A stretch of DNA of 6,153 nucleotides from RGIG5327 sp045612485 (GCA_045612485.1 JAZKZE010000065.1:1-6153); one strand, 5' to 3'. Positions 1 to 5,882 are shown, counted from the stretch's first letter. Program-made: numbers and translations. The notes: generated by a model from the letters alone, not told the origin.

Positions 1-1
1 A

Positions 2-586
2 GGTCTTGTGAATGACAACGAGATCAACCAGTGGGGAGCTATCATCCTTTCCAGTGGGGCAGCCGCAAACCGTACCATCATTAATCCTGATGGCGGACTT
101 CATATTTATAATGGTGCAACAGCCTATACTACTGAAGTCACAAGCGGAGCAAAACTTGGTATCGGTTCAGGAGGTTATCTCTATGGTTCCGAACTGGATA
201 ACACCGGTACAATGACCTTCTATGAAGGAGCCAAAATGGGCGGCTGGAACAGCTTTGAAGGGACAGTTATTACCTCCGGCGGCGTGGATGCTTCCGGCGC
301 ATACGTCCACTTTGAACTGGATGACCGTTCCGCCAGTCAGGGAGTCATTCTCGATAACATCGGAAATCTCTATTCCGTAGAAAGATACTCCATGGAAGTG
401 GATGCGGATCAGGTGGGAACCTTCCGGCTTGCCGCAGGAGCCTCTGCCTTCAATGACAGAATCACGCTCTATGTGGAAGATGGTGTGGATTGCGGTTCCC
501 TTGCTGTAGGCGAATCTCTGGATTACTACGGTAAGAGATACTCTCTTGAAAACAGCAATGGCATACTTGCATTGAAGATCTCGTAA
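2..586 (+). CDS. C-terminal end of a repetitive AIDA/autotransporter-like surface protein (5' partial)
   Basis: The frame is open from the left edge (codons GGT CTT GTG...) to a TAA at 584-586, so this is the last 194 residues of a longer protein; the GTG at position 8 is unlikely to be the real start. The first ~80 residues are glycine, threonine and asparagine rich with short repeats of the form G-G-x-hydrophobic-x-x-x-x-G-A-x-x-T-x-V (GGLHIYNGATAYTTEVTSGA, then GSGGYLY, then a TMTFYEGAKMGG turn), the pattern of AIDA-type passenger beta-helices. The last ~100 residues are a beta-rich capping module (FELDD...YSMEVDADQVGTFRLAAGAS...) ending in LALKIS. I see no outer-membrane beta-barrel at the C terminus, so it may not be a classical autotransporter, or it may be a passenger secreted another way. 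It is probably a cell-surface or secreted protein. Its substrate or partner cannot be told. A strong terminator follows 36 bases downstream. Confidence 0.72.
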   Translation, partial: GLVNDNEINQWGAIILSSGAAANRTIINPDGGLHIYNGATAYTTEVTSGAKLGIGSGGYLYGSELDNTGTMTFYEGAKMGGWNSFEGTVITSGGVDASGAYVHFELDDRSASQGVILDNIGNLYSVERYSMEVDADQVGTFRLAAGASAFNDRITLYVEDGVDCGSLAVGESLDYYGKRYSLENSNGILALKIS

Positions 587-621
587 GAAGAAAATTTCAA
601 ATACATACATCCAAACGGAAT

Positions 622-670
622 GGGGCTGTTGCTCACCTTTTTGAGGTTTGCAACAGCCCCTTGTTTTTTG
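622..670 (+). terminator. Strong intrinsic terminator after the surface-protein gene
   Basis: GGGGCTGTTGC (622-632) pairs perfectly over 11 bases with GCAACAGCCCC (650-660). Inside the loop, ACCT (635-638) can pair with AGGT (644-647). The stem is followed on the plus strand by TTGTTTTTTG (661-670), a good U-tract. No T-run follows on the minus strand, so its use by the convergent operon is less certain. The same element recurs inverted at 5912-5950. Confidence 0.88.
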
Positions 671-690
671 TGTTGAAAAATTTTTCAACA
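671..690. repeat. Perfect 20-base palindrome between convergent genes
   Basis: TGTTGAAAAATTTTTCAACA is its own reverse complement. As RNA it would fold as TGTTGAA/TTCAACA with an AAATTT loop. It lies between the plus-strand terminator and the end of the minus-strand dehydrogenase gene, seven bases beyond that gene's stop codon. On the plus strand it is followed by GGATTTTTTA, so it may be a second, weaker terminator. On the minus strand no T-run follows the stem. It could help end the minus operon or protect its 3' end. Confidence 0.5.
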
Positions 691-697
691 GGATTTT

Positions 698-1831
698 TTA
701 TGCGTCCAGTTCCCCTTCCTGCAACCCCATGGGGAGAGGTGCGGGGCGTTCACAAGTTGTGGTAAGTTCCACTCTGGCTCCCGCCTTGCTGGAACGGTCA
801 AAGGCAAGCATGATGTCCAGAACGTGATTGGCAAGATCGCCGCTGCAGCGGTGTTTGCGGCCGCTGCGGAGAGCGTATGCCATATCGGCAGCTCCGATAC
901 TGCGGCTGTTTTCACTGTAGCAGTGGGATTTGGGGGCAGTCACCCAGTTATCATAACCTTTGCGGAAGATCTGTACATCGCCGCCGAATCCATTGGGATC
1001 GGGAACCAGCATGGTTCCTTCTGTTCCATGGATCTGGAAGTTGTAGTAATCTTTTGTTTTTGCATTGGTAATGATATCAAAGGAGGTGAGAACGGTGATC
1101 AGCGCACCGTTGGCAAATTCGATAAGACCGGTAAGATGGGTCGTTACATTTACCGGATATTCACCATAGGGTTCCACCATGTGTTGATACTGGGGAGCTA
1201 CTTCCGGTCCGATACGGCGGGTATCAAAACCCTTCTTTGTCACAGCTGTAACAGCCACGGCAGGGCCGAGCATATTGACAAGAGCAGTGATGTAATAGGG
1301 CCCCAGATCCAGCATGGGACCTGCTCCGTAGTCATAGAAGAAAGGTGCATGCGGCCATTTTTCCGGCCCTCTCCCCATGACCATGGCTACTCCGGAAAGA
1401 GGTTTGCCGATCCAGCCGTCATCCAGCATCTTTCTTGCCGTCTGCTGACCACTGCCCAGGAATGTATCCGGAGCGCAGCCTACACGCAGATTTTTTTCTC
1501 TGGAAAGAGCCATGACCTTTGCCGCATCTGCAGCATCCACTCCGAAGGGTTTTTCGGAGTGGGTGTGTTTCCCGGCATTGAGGGCATCCATAGCGATTTT
1601 GGAATGCACCTGCGGAGGAGTGAGATTGATAACGATCTCAATATCCTTGTTGGCAAGCAGTTCCTCGTTGGTCACATTGGGAACGCCGTACATCTCATTT
1701 TTCTTTGCAGAGCGTTCAGGGATGATATCGGAACATGCGACAACTTCCAGAATATTGAATTTGGAAGATGCTTTGAAATAAGCATCGCTGATCATGCCGC
1801 AGCCGATGATCCCCACTTTTGTTGTTTTCAT
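698..1831 (-). CDS. Gfo/Idh/MocA family NAD(P)-dependent oxidoreductase
   Basis: The 377-aa product has the usual family length and two-domain layout. An N-terminal Rossmann fold opens with KVGIIGCGMIS (residues 5-15, dinucleotide-binding Gly10-x-Gly12 turn). The SEKP motif with the conserved lysine is at 92-95. The C-terminal sheet domain includes GPMLDLGPYYITALVNMLGP (171-190), where Asp175 occupies the usual catalytic Asp and Tyr179 sits where many members have His. Members oxidise or reduce a hydroxyl of sugars, inositols or related polyols with NAD(P) in the cytoplasm; the substrate cannot be told here. The start is ATG 1831-1829, preceded by AGGGG (1844-1840) at 8 bases. It lies 21 bases behind the sugar isomerase gene, on the same strand, so the two are almost certainly co-transcribed and likely act on the same carbohydrate. 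The long plus-strand open frame opposite is a shadow. Confidence 0.93.
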   Translation of the reverse strand: MKTTKVGIIGCGMISDAYFKASSKFNILEVVACSDIIPERSAKKNEMYGVPNVTNEELLANKDIEIVINLTPPQVHSKIAMDALNAGKHTHSEKPFGVDAADAAKVMALSREKNLRVGCAPDTFLGSGQQTARKMLDDGWIGKPLSGVAMVMGRGPEKWPHAPFFYDYGAGPMLDLGPYYITALVNMLGPAVAVTAVTKKGFDTRRIGPEVAPQYQHMVEPYGEYPVNVTTHLTGLIEFANGALITVLTSFDIITNAKTKDYYNFQIHGTEGTMLVPDPNGFGGDVQIFRKGYDNWVTAPKSHCYSENSRSIGAADMAYALRSGRKHRCSGDLANHVLDIMLAFDRSSKAGARVELTTTCERPAPLPMGLQEGELDA

Positions 1832-1852
1832 AACTTGATCCCCTGAAGAAGA

Positions 1853-2653
1853 TTATTTGTTGCCCAGGGCAAAACCGTTTTCGGTCATGTATTTGTAGGA
1901 TTTTGCAATAGCTTCGGTCATGTCAATATTGCAATAGTCCAGTTCCACGATGACGGCGCGGACAGTTTCAGGGGCAGCTTCGATCACACCCTTGATGTCC
2001 ATATCCCCGCATCCCAGGGGAACCAGATCGATCTTGCGGTCGAGAAGTCCGTTGACCATGGTCTGTTCGGCTTTTGCCTGACGCAGAACACCGTCTTTCA
2101 TGTGCAGAAGGATAGTTCTGTCAGCAAATTTTTTCACGTTTTCCACAGCATTTTCTTCACCGAAGTTGGTGGACCAGTAGGCGTCGATCTGGAACATGAT
2201 TTCCGGACAGAGTTCTTTGTAGATCTCATATTTGATTCTGCCGTCAAGTCGTTCAAATTCAAATGCATGGTTGTGCTGGAAAAGGGTGAAACCGTTTTTC
2301 TTGAGTTCCTGTGCCATTTTGCTTGTCTGTTCGGCGGTGCGCTTGATGGCATCCATATTTTCAAAATCGGCAGGACCGTAACCGCAGACAACGGTATCCA
2401 GTTTCAGTGCATCAGCAATATCCATACATTCGCCCAGGTTGCGGGGATTTGCCCAGGGGGAGTGGGAGGAATACATTTCCAGTCCGAGATCGTCCAGAAT
2501 GGCTCTGAACTGGGAGGGACGGATGTTCCACAATCCGGCAGGTTCAACGCCTTTATAGCCCATTGCGGCTACATCTTTCAGAACGGCAACAAAGTCTTTC
2601 TGGGCTCTTTCACGCAATGAAAAAAGCTGTACTGCCAGGGGTTTCGGTGTCAT
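1853..2653 (-). CDS. Sugar phosphate isomerase/epimerase, xylose-isomerase-like TIM barrel
   Basis: The 266-aa product has the length and pattern of the AP-endonuclease-2/xylose-isomerase-like TIM-barrel family (IolE/IolI/YcjR type). Visible strands and motifs are PLAVQLFSLRE at the N terminus (5-15), YKGVEPAG (33-40), MYSSHSPW (60-67) and FQHNHAFEF (125-133). Likely metal ligands and catalytic residues follow: QIDAYW with Asp157, LLHMKD with His184, and VIVELDY with Glu237. Such enzymes bind a divalent metal and isomerise, epimerise or dehydrate sugars and keto-inositols. The exact reaction is not determinable. The start is ATG 2653-2651, with AAAGGAG at 2667-2661 (7 bases upstream). It is the first gene of a two-gene operon with the Gfo/Idh/MocA dehydrogenase, a recurrent partnership in polyol and unusual-sugar catabolism. 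The leader carries inverted repeats suggesting regulation. Confidence 0.92.
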   Translation of the reverse strand: MTPKPLAVQLFSLRERAQKDFVAVLKDVAAMGYKGVEPAGLWNIRPSQFRAILDDLGLEMYSSHSPWANPRNLGECMDIADALKLDTVVCGYGPADFENMDAIKRTAEQTSKMAQELKKNGFTLFQHNHAFEFERLDGRIKYEIYKELCPEIMFQIDAYWSTNFGEENAVENVKKFADRTILLHMKDGVLRQAKAEQTMVNGLLDRKIDLVPLGCGDMDIKGVIEAAPETVRAVIVELDYCNIDMTEAIAKSYKYMTENGFALGNK

Positions 2654-2677
2654 AATTTTTCTCCTTTGTTTTTTTGA

Positions 2678-2692
2678 GGTGAAATATTCACC
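2678..2692. promoter_or_regulatory. Inverted repeat in the leader of the sugar operon
   Basis: GGTGAA (2678-2683) - ATA - TTCACC (2687-2692) is a 6-base inverted repeat with a 3-base centre. It lies 10 bases upstream of the ribosome binding site of the isomerase gene, in the likely 5' leader. It could be a repressor operator or a short RNA hairpin affecting translation. The symmetry is seen in the sequence; the role is inferred. Confidence 0.45.
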
Positions 2693-2718
2693 CGGGTTGA
2701 TTTTTGTTTTGATAAAAC

Positions 2719-2768
2719 GTATAGTTCTTTTTTCTGTTTCCAGTTACTATACTTCATTTTTTCTGTTT
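2719..2768. promoter_or_regulatory. Candidate operator: GTATAGT/ACTATAC inverted repeat with two TTTTTTCTGTTT boxes
   Basis: GTATAGT (2719-2725) is mirrored by ACTATAC (2746-2752), with 20 bases between. Interleaved is a direct repeat of TTTTTTCTGTTT at 2728-2739 and 2757-2768, spaced 29 bases. The second half of the inverted repeat overlaps the proposed -10 of the minus-strand promoter, and the first lies about 15 bases past the likely transcription start. This is the layout expected for a repressor or activator site of the sugar operon. No regulator gene for it is in the window. Confidence 0.45.
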
Positions 2769-2773
2769 ATCAA
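2746..2773 (-). promoter_or_regulatory. Probable sigma-70-type promoter of the sugar operon
   Basis: Read on the minus strand, TTGATA (2773-2768) and TATAGT (2751-2746) form a -35/-10 pair with a 16-base spacer, each one mismatch from the E. coli consensus. Transcription would start near 2739, giving a leader of about 85 bases before the isomerase ATG. Confidence 0.55.
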
Positions 2774-2897
2774 TTAACGCAGAGTATTATTTTTTGATAT
2801 ATTTTATGCCTTTGCCGGTAAAGACGTCAAAAGGGGTTGTGTTTCAGCCGGAAAAATACGGATAAAAGTGAAAAGGGATAAAATTTCCTTTTACAAT

Positions 2898-2925
2898 TTG
2901 AAAAAAAGAATTATTATGATATATT
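2898..2925 (+). promoter_or_regulatory. Probable promoter of the 70-aa gene / rsmI group
   Basis: TTGAAA (2898-2903) and TATATT (2920-2925) are separated by 16 bases in an AT-rich stretch just upstream of the first gene, diverging from the sugar operon. An overlapping alternative is TTTACA (2890-2895) with TATTAT (2912-2917), also 16 bases apart. The rest of the 320-base divergent region (about 2775-2889) shows no gene and nothing I can name. Confidence 0.5.
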
Positions 2926-2961
2926 AATAGCAAATGAAGTACACGGCTCAATCAAACCATA

Positions 2962-2968
2962 AGAGGAG
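2962..2968 (+). promoter_or_regulatory. Ribosome binding site that decides the start of the 70-aa gene
   Basis: AGAGGAG lies 5 bases before ATG 2974. The earlier in-frame GTG at 2968 overlaps this site and cannot be served by it, so ATG 2974 is the start. Confidence 0.75.
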
Positions 2969-2973
2969 TGCCC

Positions 2974-3186
2974 ATGCCTTCAAATTCAGAAGTTAATCTC
3001 CAGAGACTGGCTAAAACAGATTTGCCCATGCAGTTCGTAAAAGAACATAACGGTGAATGGAATCATCAGGACTGGCTCATGTTTTGTGCAATGCTGGAAG
3101 TAAAAGGTTATACCCCTATCGACTTGGATCAGGTGGGGCTTCTTCTGGAAAAAAACAAGACCATTTACTGGGAAAGCAATAATTAA
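2974..3186 (+). CDS. Small conserved-looking protein of unknown function, 70 aa
   Basis: I do not recognise this gene. It encodes 70 residues with no signal peptide, membrane segment or cysteine pair; the single cysteine is in the middle. The central part, HNGEWNHQDWLMFCAMLEVK (about 24-43), is followed by a GYTPIDLDQVGLLLEKNKTIYW stretch. This is rich in tryptophan and regularly spaced hydrophobics, as in a compact helical bundle or winged-helix-like domain. The paired W-x-x-x-x-W and the LLLE-x-x-K helix look conserved rather than random. Its good ribosome binding site, the upstream promoter and codon use like the neighbours support it being real. It is the first gene of a group leading into rsmI, 86 bases downstream, which may only reflect shared transcription. 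Confidence 0.72.
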   Translation: MPSNSEVNLQRLAKTDLPMQFVKEHNGEWNHQDWLMFCAMLEVKGYTPIDLDQVGLLLEKNKTIYWESNN

Positions 3187-3260
3187 GCCCCCGCCGGTCA
3201 TTTCCGTAAGCAGCAGGATTTTCCTGAAGGCTGTATCCATTATTTTTTCAGTAACAGAAC

Positions 3261-3265
3261 AGGAG
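3261..3265 (+). promoter_or_regulatory. Ribosome binding site fixing the rsmI start
   Basis: AGGAG lies 7 bases before ATG 3273. The in-frame TTG at 3267 is only one base from it and is therefore rejected as the start. Confidence 0.7.
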
Positions 3266-3272
3266 CTTGAGT

Positions 3273-4025
3273 ATGTCCCGGGAAGAGTTTTCTTCATCCG
3301 CAGGAGCCCTCTTTTTGGTGGCTACCCCTATCGGTAATCTGGAAGATATGACCATCCGTGCCCTCAACACACTTAAAGAGTGTGACGTGATTTATGCCGA
3401 AGATACAAGGCGCACAAAGATCCTTCTGGATAAATTCGATATTCATAAAAAACTGGAATCCTATCATATTTTCAATGAACACGGCAAGGCTTCTGTCATT
3501 ATAAAAAGAGTCCTTGACGGGGAAAAAGCCGCTCTGGTCACCGATGCAGGCATGCCCTGTATCGCCGATCCGGGATTTCTGCTTGTGAGGGAGGCGGTAA
3601 AAGAGGGGATCGAGCCGGTCATCGTTCCGGGTGTATCTTCCCTTACCTTTACCGTTGCGGCTTCCGCTCTTCCCTCCGACCGTTTTGCTTTTTATGGATT
3701 TCTTCCTGTGAAAAGCGGCAGAAGAAGTGCCGCGATCCGGGAGATCGCAAAAGAAGGAAAAAGTGTTGTGATCTTTGAATCCCCTTACCGTGTGGGAAAA
3801 CTCCTTAAAGAACTTGCTTCTGTTATGGGCGAGGATACTTTGTGTGCTGTGGTACGGGAAGCTACCAAAGTGCACGAGGAGGTTCTCCGGGGGACTCTGG
3901 GAGAGGTCATGGAAAGGACAAAGGAGAGAAACTGGAAAGGGGAATGTATCGTGATGGTGGGGCCCTGTTCCGGTGAAAGGGATGATTCTTATGAGCCTTC
4001 AGATACGGAAGAGGACGGGGAATGA
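3273..4025 (+). CDS. rsmI: 16S rRNA (cytidine-1402-2'-O)-methyltransferase RsmI
   Basis: RsmI uses S-adenosylmethionine to methylate the 2'-hydroxyl of C1402 in the 16S rRNA decoding centre, tuning translational fidelity. The 250-aa product shows the tetrapyrrole-methylase fold and RsmI signatures in order: LVATPIGNLEDMT (15-27), YAEDTRRT (41-48), ALVTDAGMPCIADPG (87-101), VPGVSS (118-123), FYGFLP (140-145), FESPYR (168-173) and the C-terminal GECIVMVGP (223-231). E. coli RsmI is longer (286 aa). This one stops soon after the methylase domain with an acidic tail (SYEPSDTEEDGE), so the C-terminal extension appears to be absent. The start is ATG 3273, with AGGAG 7 bases upstream. The stop overlaps the start of the DUF523 gene by four bases (ATGA), indicating co-transcription and probably translational coupling. 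Confidence 0.96.
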   Translation: MSREEFSSSAGALFLVATPIGNLEDMTIRALNTLKECDVIYAEDTRRTKILLDKFDIHKKLESYHIFNEHGKASVIIKRVLDGEKAALVTDAGMPCIADPGFLLVREAVKEGIEPVIVPGVSSLTFTVAASALPSDRFAFYGFLPVKSGRRSAAIREIAKEGKSVVIFESPYRVGKLLKELASVMGEDTLCAVVREATKVHEEVLRGTLGEVMERTKERNWKGECIVMVGPCSGERDDSYEPSDTEEDGE

Positions 4026-4558
4026 GAAAAAAACTCAAAATTGGAATAAGTGCCTGTCTTCTGGGGTTGAATTACCGTTATAACGGGGAACCCAAAGGGG
4101 TTCCCATGATCTATGAACTGCTGAAGGATAAAGTGGAACTTATTCCCATGTGTCCGGAATACGGCTGTGGTCTGGGAGTGCCCCGTCCGCCTATGCGTCT
4201 TGAGGCAAGTCCGAAGGGGACAAGGATCAAGGTCATTGAAAGTGGAGAGGATAAAACCGATGAGCTTACTGACTGGATCGGTGTGGAACTGCATCTTCTT
4301 GAACGCATAGATATAGCAGCTTTCATTTTCAAATCCAAGTCCCCCAGCTGCGGTTTGCGGAATGTGGAACTCTTTTCCCCTTCCGGAAAATGTCTGGGAA
4401 AATGCGGTCAGGGACTTTTTGCTGCGGCTTTGACAAGAAAGTTCCCCTGGATGACGGTATGTGAAGAAACAGACTTTCCGCAGATCGCAGATAAACTTGT
4501 TATAGATACAGGCAGAAAAGACGGCGGAAAAGAAAAGGTTCCGGAAGGGGAAAAATAA
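4022..4558 (+). CDS. DUF523 / TudS-like iron-sulfur protein
   Basis: The 178-aa product carries the DUF523 signature: ISACLLGLNYRYNG (9-22), LIPMCPEYGCGLGVPRPPMRLE (40-61) and KSKSPSCGLR (104-113). Cys12, Cys44 and Cys110 match the three invariant cysteines. In the characterised 2-thiouracil desulfurase TudS these hold a [4Fe-4S] cluster that removes sulfur from thiolated uracil. Whether this homologue acts on free thiouracil, a thiolated tRNA base or something else is unknown. Cys49 is an additional cysteine beside the cluster motif, where relatives I recall have glycine; the loop cysteines 124 and 128 (GKCLGKCG) are also extra. The last ~14 residues are a Lys/Glu/Gly-rich tail beyond the domain. 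The start is the ATG overlapping the rsmI stop, with AGGA/GGGG just upstream. Pairing with an rRNA-modification gene is suggestive but may be positional only. Confidence 0.88.
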   Translation: MRKKLKIGISACLLGLNYRYNGEPKGVPMIYELLKDKVELIPMCPEYGCGLGVPRPPMRLEASPKGTRIKVIESGEDKTDELTDWIGVELHLLERIDIAAFIFKSKSPSCGLRNVELFSPSGKCLGKCGQGLFAAALTRKFPWMTVCEETDFPQIADKLVIDTGRKDGGKEKVPEGEK

Positions 4559-4642
4559 AAAATATGTTCCGGAGGACGGCACTTTCTTTGCGGGAAGGAT
4601 GTCTGAAGGCGGTATGTATTTAAAGGTACTTTGGAAAATCAT

Positions 4643-4676
4643 TTGCTATTTATCCGTTTCCGGTGTATATTACCGG
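4643..4676 (+). promoter_or_regulatory. Promoter with an operator-like palindrome around its -10
   Basis: TTGCTA (4643-4648) and TATATT (4666-4671) are 17 bases apart, a good sigma-70-type pair. The -10 sits in the centre of the inverted repeat CCGGT (4660-4664) / ACCGG (4672-4676), where a repressor could block it. Transcription would start near 4678, about 30 bases before ATG 4708. The remaining intergenic bases from 4559 hold nothing I can name. Confidence 0.55.
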
Positions 4677-4696
4677 GGTATGGAATTGAAAATGAG

Positions 4697-4701
4697 AAAG
4701 G
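4697..4701 (+). promoter_or_regulatory. Ribosome binding site fixing the start at ATG 4708
   Basis: AAAGG ends 6 bases before ATG 4708. The in-frame TTG at 4702 touches the site directly and is therefore not used. Confidence 0.65.
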
Positions 4702-4707
4702 TTGATT

Positions 4708-5298
4708 ATGGCAGCGAAAGCCCAGGAAATTATTACTATTGAGATTCAGGATAACGGCGGGGATCCGGTGATCCCTCCCGGAGCCAGAGTTTTTTGTACG
4801 GAAGATATTCCTGTTTCCGACGGGGATTATATTCTTGTCAAACGCAAAGATGACGCACCGCTGGTGCGGTTGTACACCATCCGCAGTGACGGGGCGATCC
4901 TCCTGAAATCCATGAACCGTAATGCGGACAGTTACGTTACTACTGCATCCGGTCTGAAAAATACCGGTTATTATGTTGTTGTAAGAAGTGAATATGATTT
5001 TTCCGCTTCCAGAAGACTTGTTCCCGGACTCCTTGCCCGTGCAGAGGCGATTGCCAACGGTCAGGAAAATGTGCCGGAACTGGTTGTGGAGGAAACGCCG
5101 GAAGTAACTCTTCCCGCCGGATCTGAATCGGAATTGCTGACCTTTGATGAAGCCCTTGCCGCATTGAAGGTACGCAGAACAAAGATGTATGCTCTTTTGC
5201 GTTCCGGAGCCCTCAAGGCTGTCAAGATCGGTAAATTGTGGCGGATCGAACGCACTGCGATCAAGGAATATCTGGATTCCATCAAAAGCGGAAGCTGA
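4708..5298 (+). CDS. Putative DNA-binding protein: S24/LexA-like beta domain plus excisionase-type HTH
   Basis: The product has 196 aa. Residues ~22-80 resemble the beta fold of S24/LexA peptidases: a PVSDGDYILVKRK strand pair (35-47), VRLYTIRSDGAILLKSMNRNADSYV (53-77). The catalytic Ser-Met and the Lys of the usual V-K-R-L motif are not present, so I expect no self-cleavage. Residues ~118-142 are an acidic, proline-containing linker. Residues ~143-192 (LLTFDEALAALKVRRTKMYALLRSGALKAVKIGKLWRIERTAIKEYLDSI) are a clear excisionase/MerR-like helix-turn-helix with the wing G-x-L-W-R-I. It probably binds DNA as a regulator. The domain order is the reverse of LexA/CI-type repressors. No integrase or phage genes are nearby, so a role as true excisionase is unlikely. 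The operator-like palindrome over its promoter could reflect self-regulation (inference). The S24 assignment is moderate; the HTH is firm. Confidence 0.8.
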   Translation: MAAKAQEIITIEIQDNGGDPVIPPGARVFCTEDIPVSDGDYILVKRKDDAPLVRLYTIRSDGAILLKSMNRNADSYVTTASGLKNTGYYVVVRSEYDFSASRRLVPGLLARAEAIANGQENVPELVVEETPEVTLPAGSESELLTFDEALAALKVRRTKMYALLRSGALKAVKIGKLWRIERTAIKEYLDSIKSGS

Positions 5299-5355
5299 AG
5301 ACTGACGGAAAAATACGGAATATAAAATACAGAATCAGACAAACATAAAATATAC

Positions 5356-5362
5356 AAGGAGG
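5356..5362 (+). promoter_or_regulatory. Near-perfect ribosome binding site of the zinc-ribbon gene
   Basis: AAGGAGG, 7 bases before ATG 5370, is the strongest Shine-Dalgarno match in the window and suggests high translation. The 71-base gap from the HTH gene is AT-rich (TATAAA at 5321, TAAAAT at 5346), but I see no well-spaced -35, so a separate promoter is unproven. Confidence 0.75.
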
Positions 5363-5369
5363 ATTTTCC

Positions 5370-5882
5370 ATGGTAATCATCTGCCCTTATTGCGACATCG
5401 AGATCAGTGAGAAGCTGGTGGAAGCTGAAGACGGCTGCTGTCCTGAATGCGGAACAAGTATCACTGCAAGAAATGTGATCGAAGAACCCGAAGAAGACAT
5501 CTATGCTAAAGAGTTTGAAGATGATGTGGATGATGACGGTTATGAACCGGATTTTGAAGATGAGTTCGATATGGACGATGATGAACTTCTTGCTGATCCC
5601 TATGAGGATGTGGAATTCCAGAAACCCCGCAGACTCAACAGGGAATGGGAAGAAATGCAGGAAGAACCTGCTGAAGATGCTCTTGCTATTGCCGCAGGCG
5701 TGAAAACTGCTTCCTCCGTACGGGAAAAAGAAAAAGAAGCGGAAAAGGAAGAGGAGGCTGCAGCGGCTCCTGCCAAAACAGCTAAAAAGAAAAGTTCTGC
5801 CGGCAGCGAGAAAAAGGAAACAAAGAGTGCAGCAAAAAAAGAAGAACCGAAAAAAGCTGCCAAAACAGCCAAAAAGAAATAA
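5370..5882 (+). CDS. Zinc-ribbon protein with acidic middle and Lys/Ala-rich H1-like tail
   Basis: The 170-aa product has three clear parts. Residues 1-32 are a zinc ribbon with CPYC (5-8) and CPEC (24-27), plus an extra Cys23 next to the second pair. Residues ~38-100 are extremely acidic (long D/E runs, e.g. EFEDDVDDDGYEPDFEDEFD), with a short basic KPRRLNR patch at 85-91. Residues ~118-170 are Lys/Ala/Glu-rich, with AKTAKKK twice (135-141 and 164-170) and AAKK/KKAA units, like histone H1-type tails of bacterial nucleoid proteins. Everything after the ribbon is probably disordered. I do not recognise a named family. A cytoplasmic protein that binds nucleic acid or ribosomes, or a chaperone, is plausible but unproven. 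The gene ends at TAA 5880-5882 and is followed 29 bases later by a strong terminator. Confidence 0.8.
   Translation: MVIICPYCDIEISEKLVEAEDGCCPECGTSITARNVIEEPEEDIYAKEFEDDVDDDGYEPDFEDEFDMDDDELLADPYEDVEFQKPRRLNREWEEMQEEPAEDALAIAAGVKTASSVREKEKEAEKEEEAAAAPAKTAKKKSSAGSEKKETKSAAKKEEPKKAAKTAKKK

Noticed and set aside
824..1846. Plus-strand open frame of 340 codons opposite the dehydrogenase
   Set aside because: It has no family resemblance, while the minus strand encodes a full-length Gfo/Idh/MocA protein with all motifs.
3211..3248. Possible terminator between the 70-aa gene and rsmI (CAGGA-TTT-TCCTG, then a T-run at 3243)
   Set aside because: The stem is only 5 bases and the T-run lies 16 bases past it, so it is too weak to call.
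4506..4743. Open plus-strand frame through the gap after the DUF523 gene (reads KYVPEDGTFFAGRMSEGGMYLKV)
   Set aside because: Any ATG start gives fewer than 50 residues, with no ribosome binding site and overlap with the next gene; it is probably chance, though the composition is protein-like.
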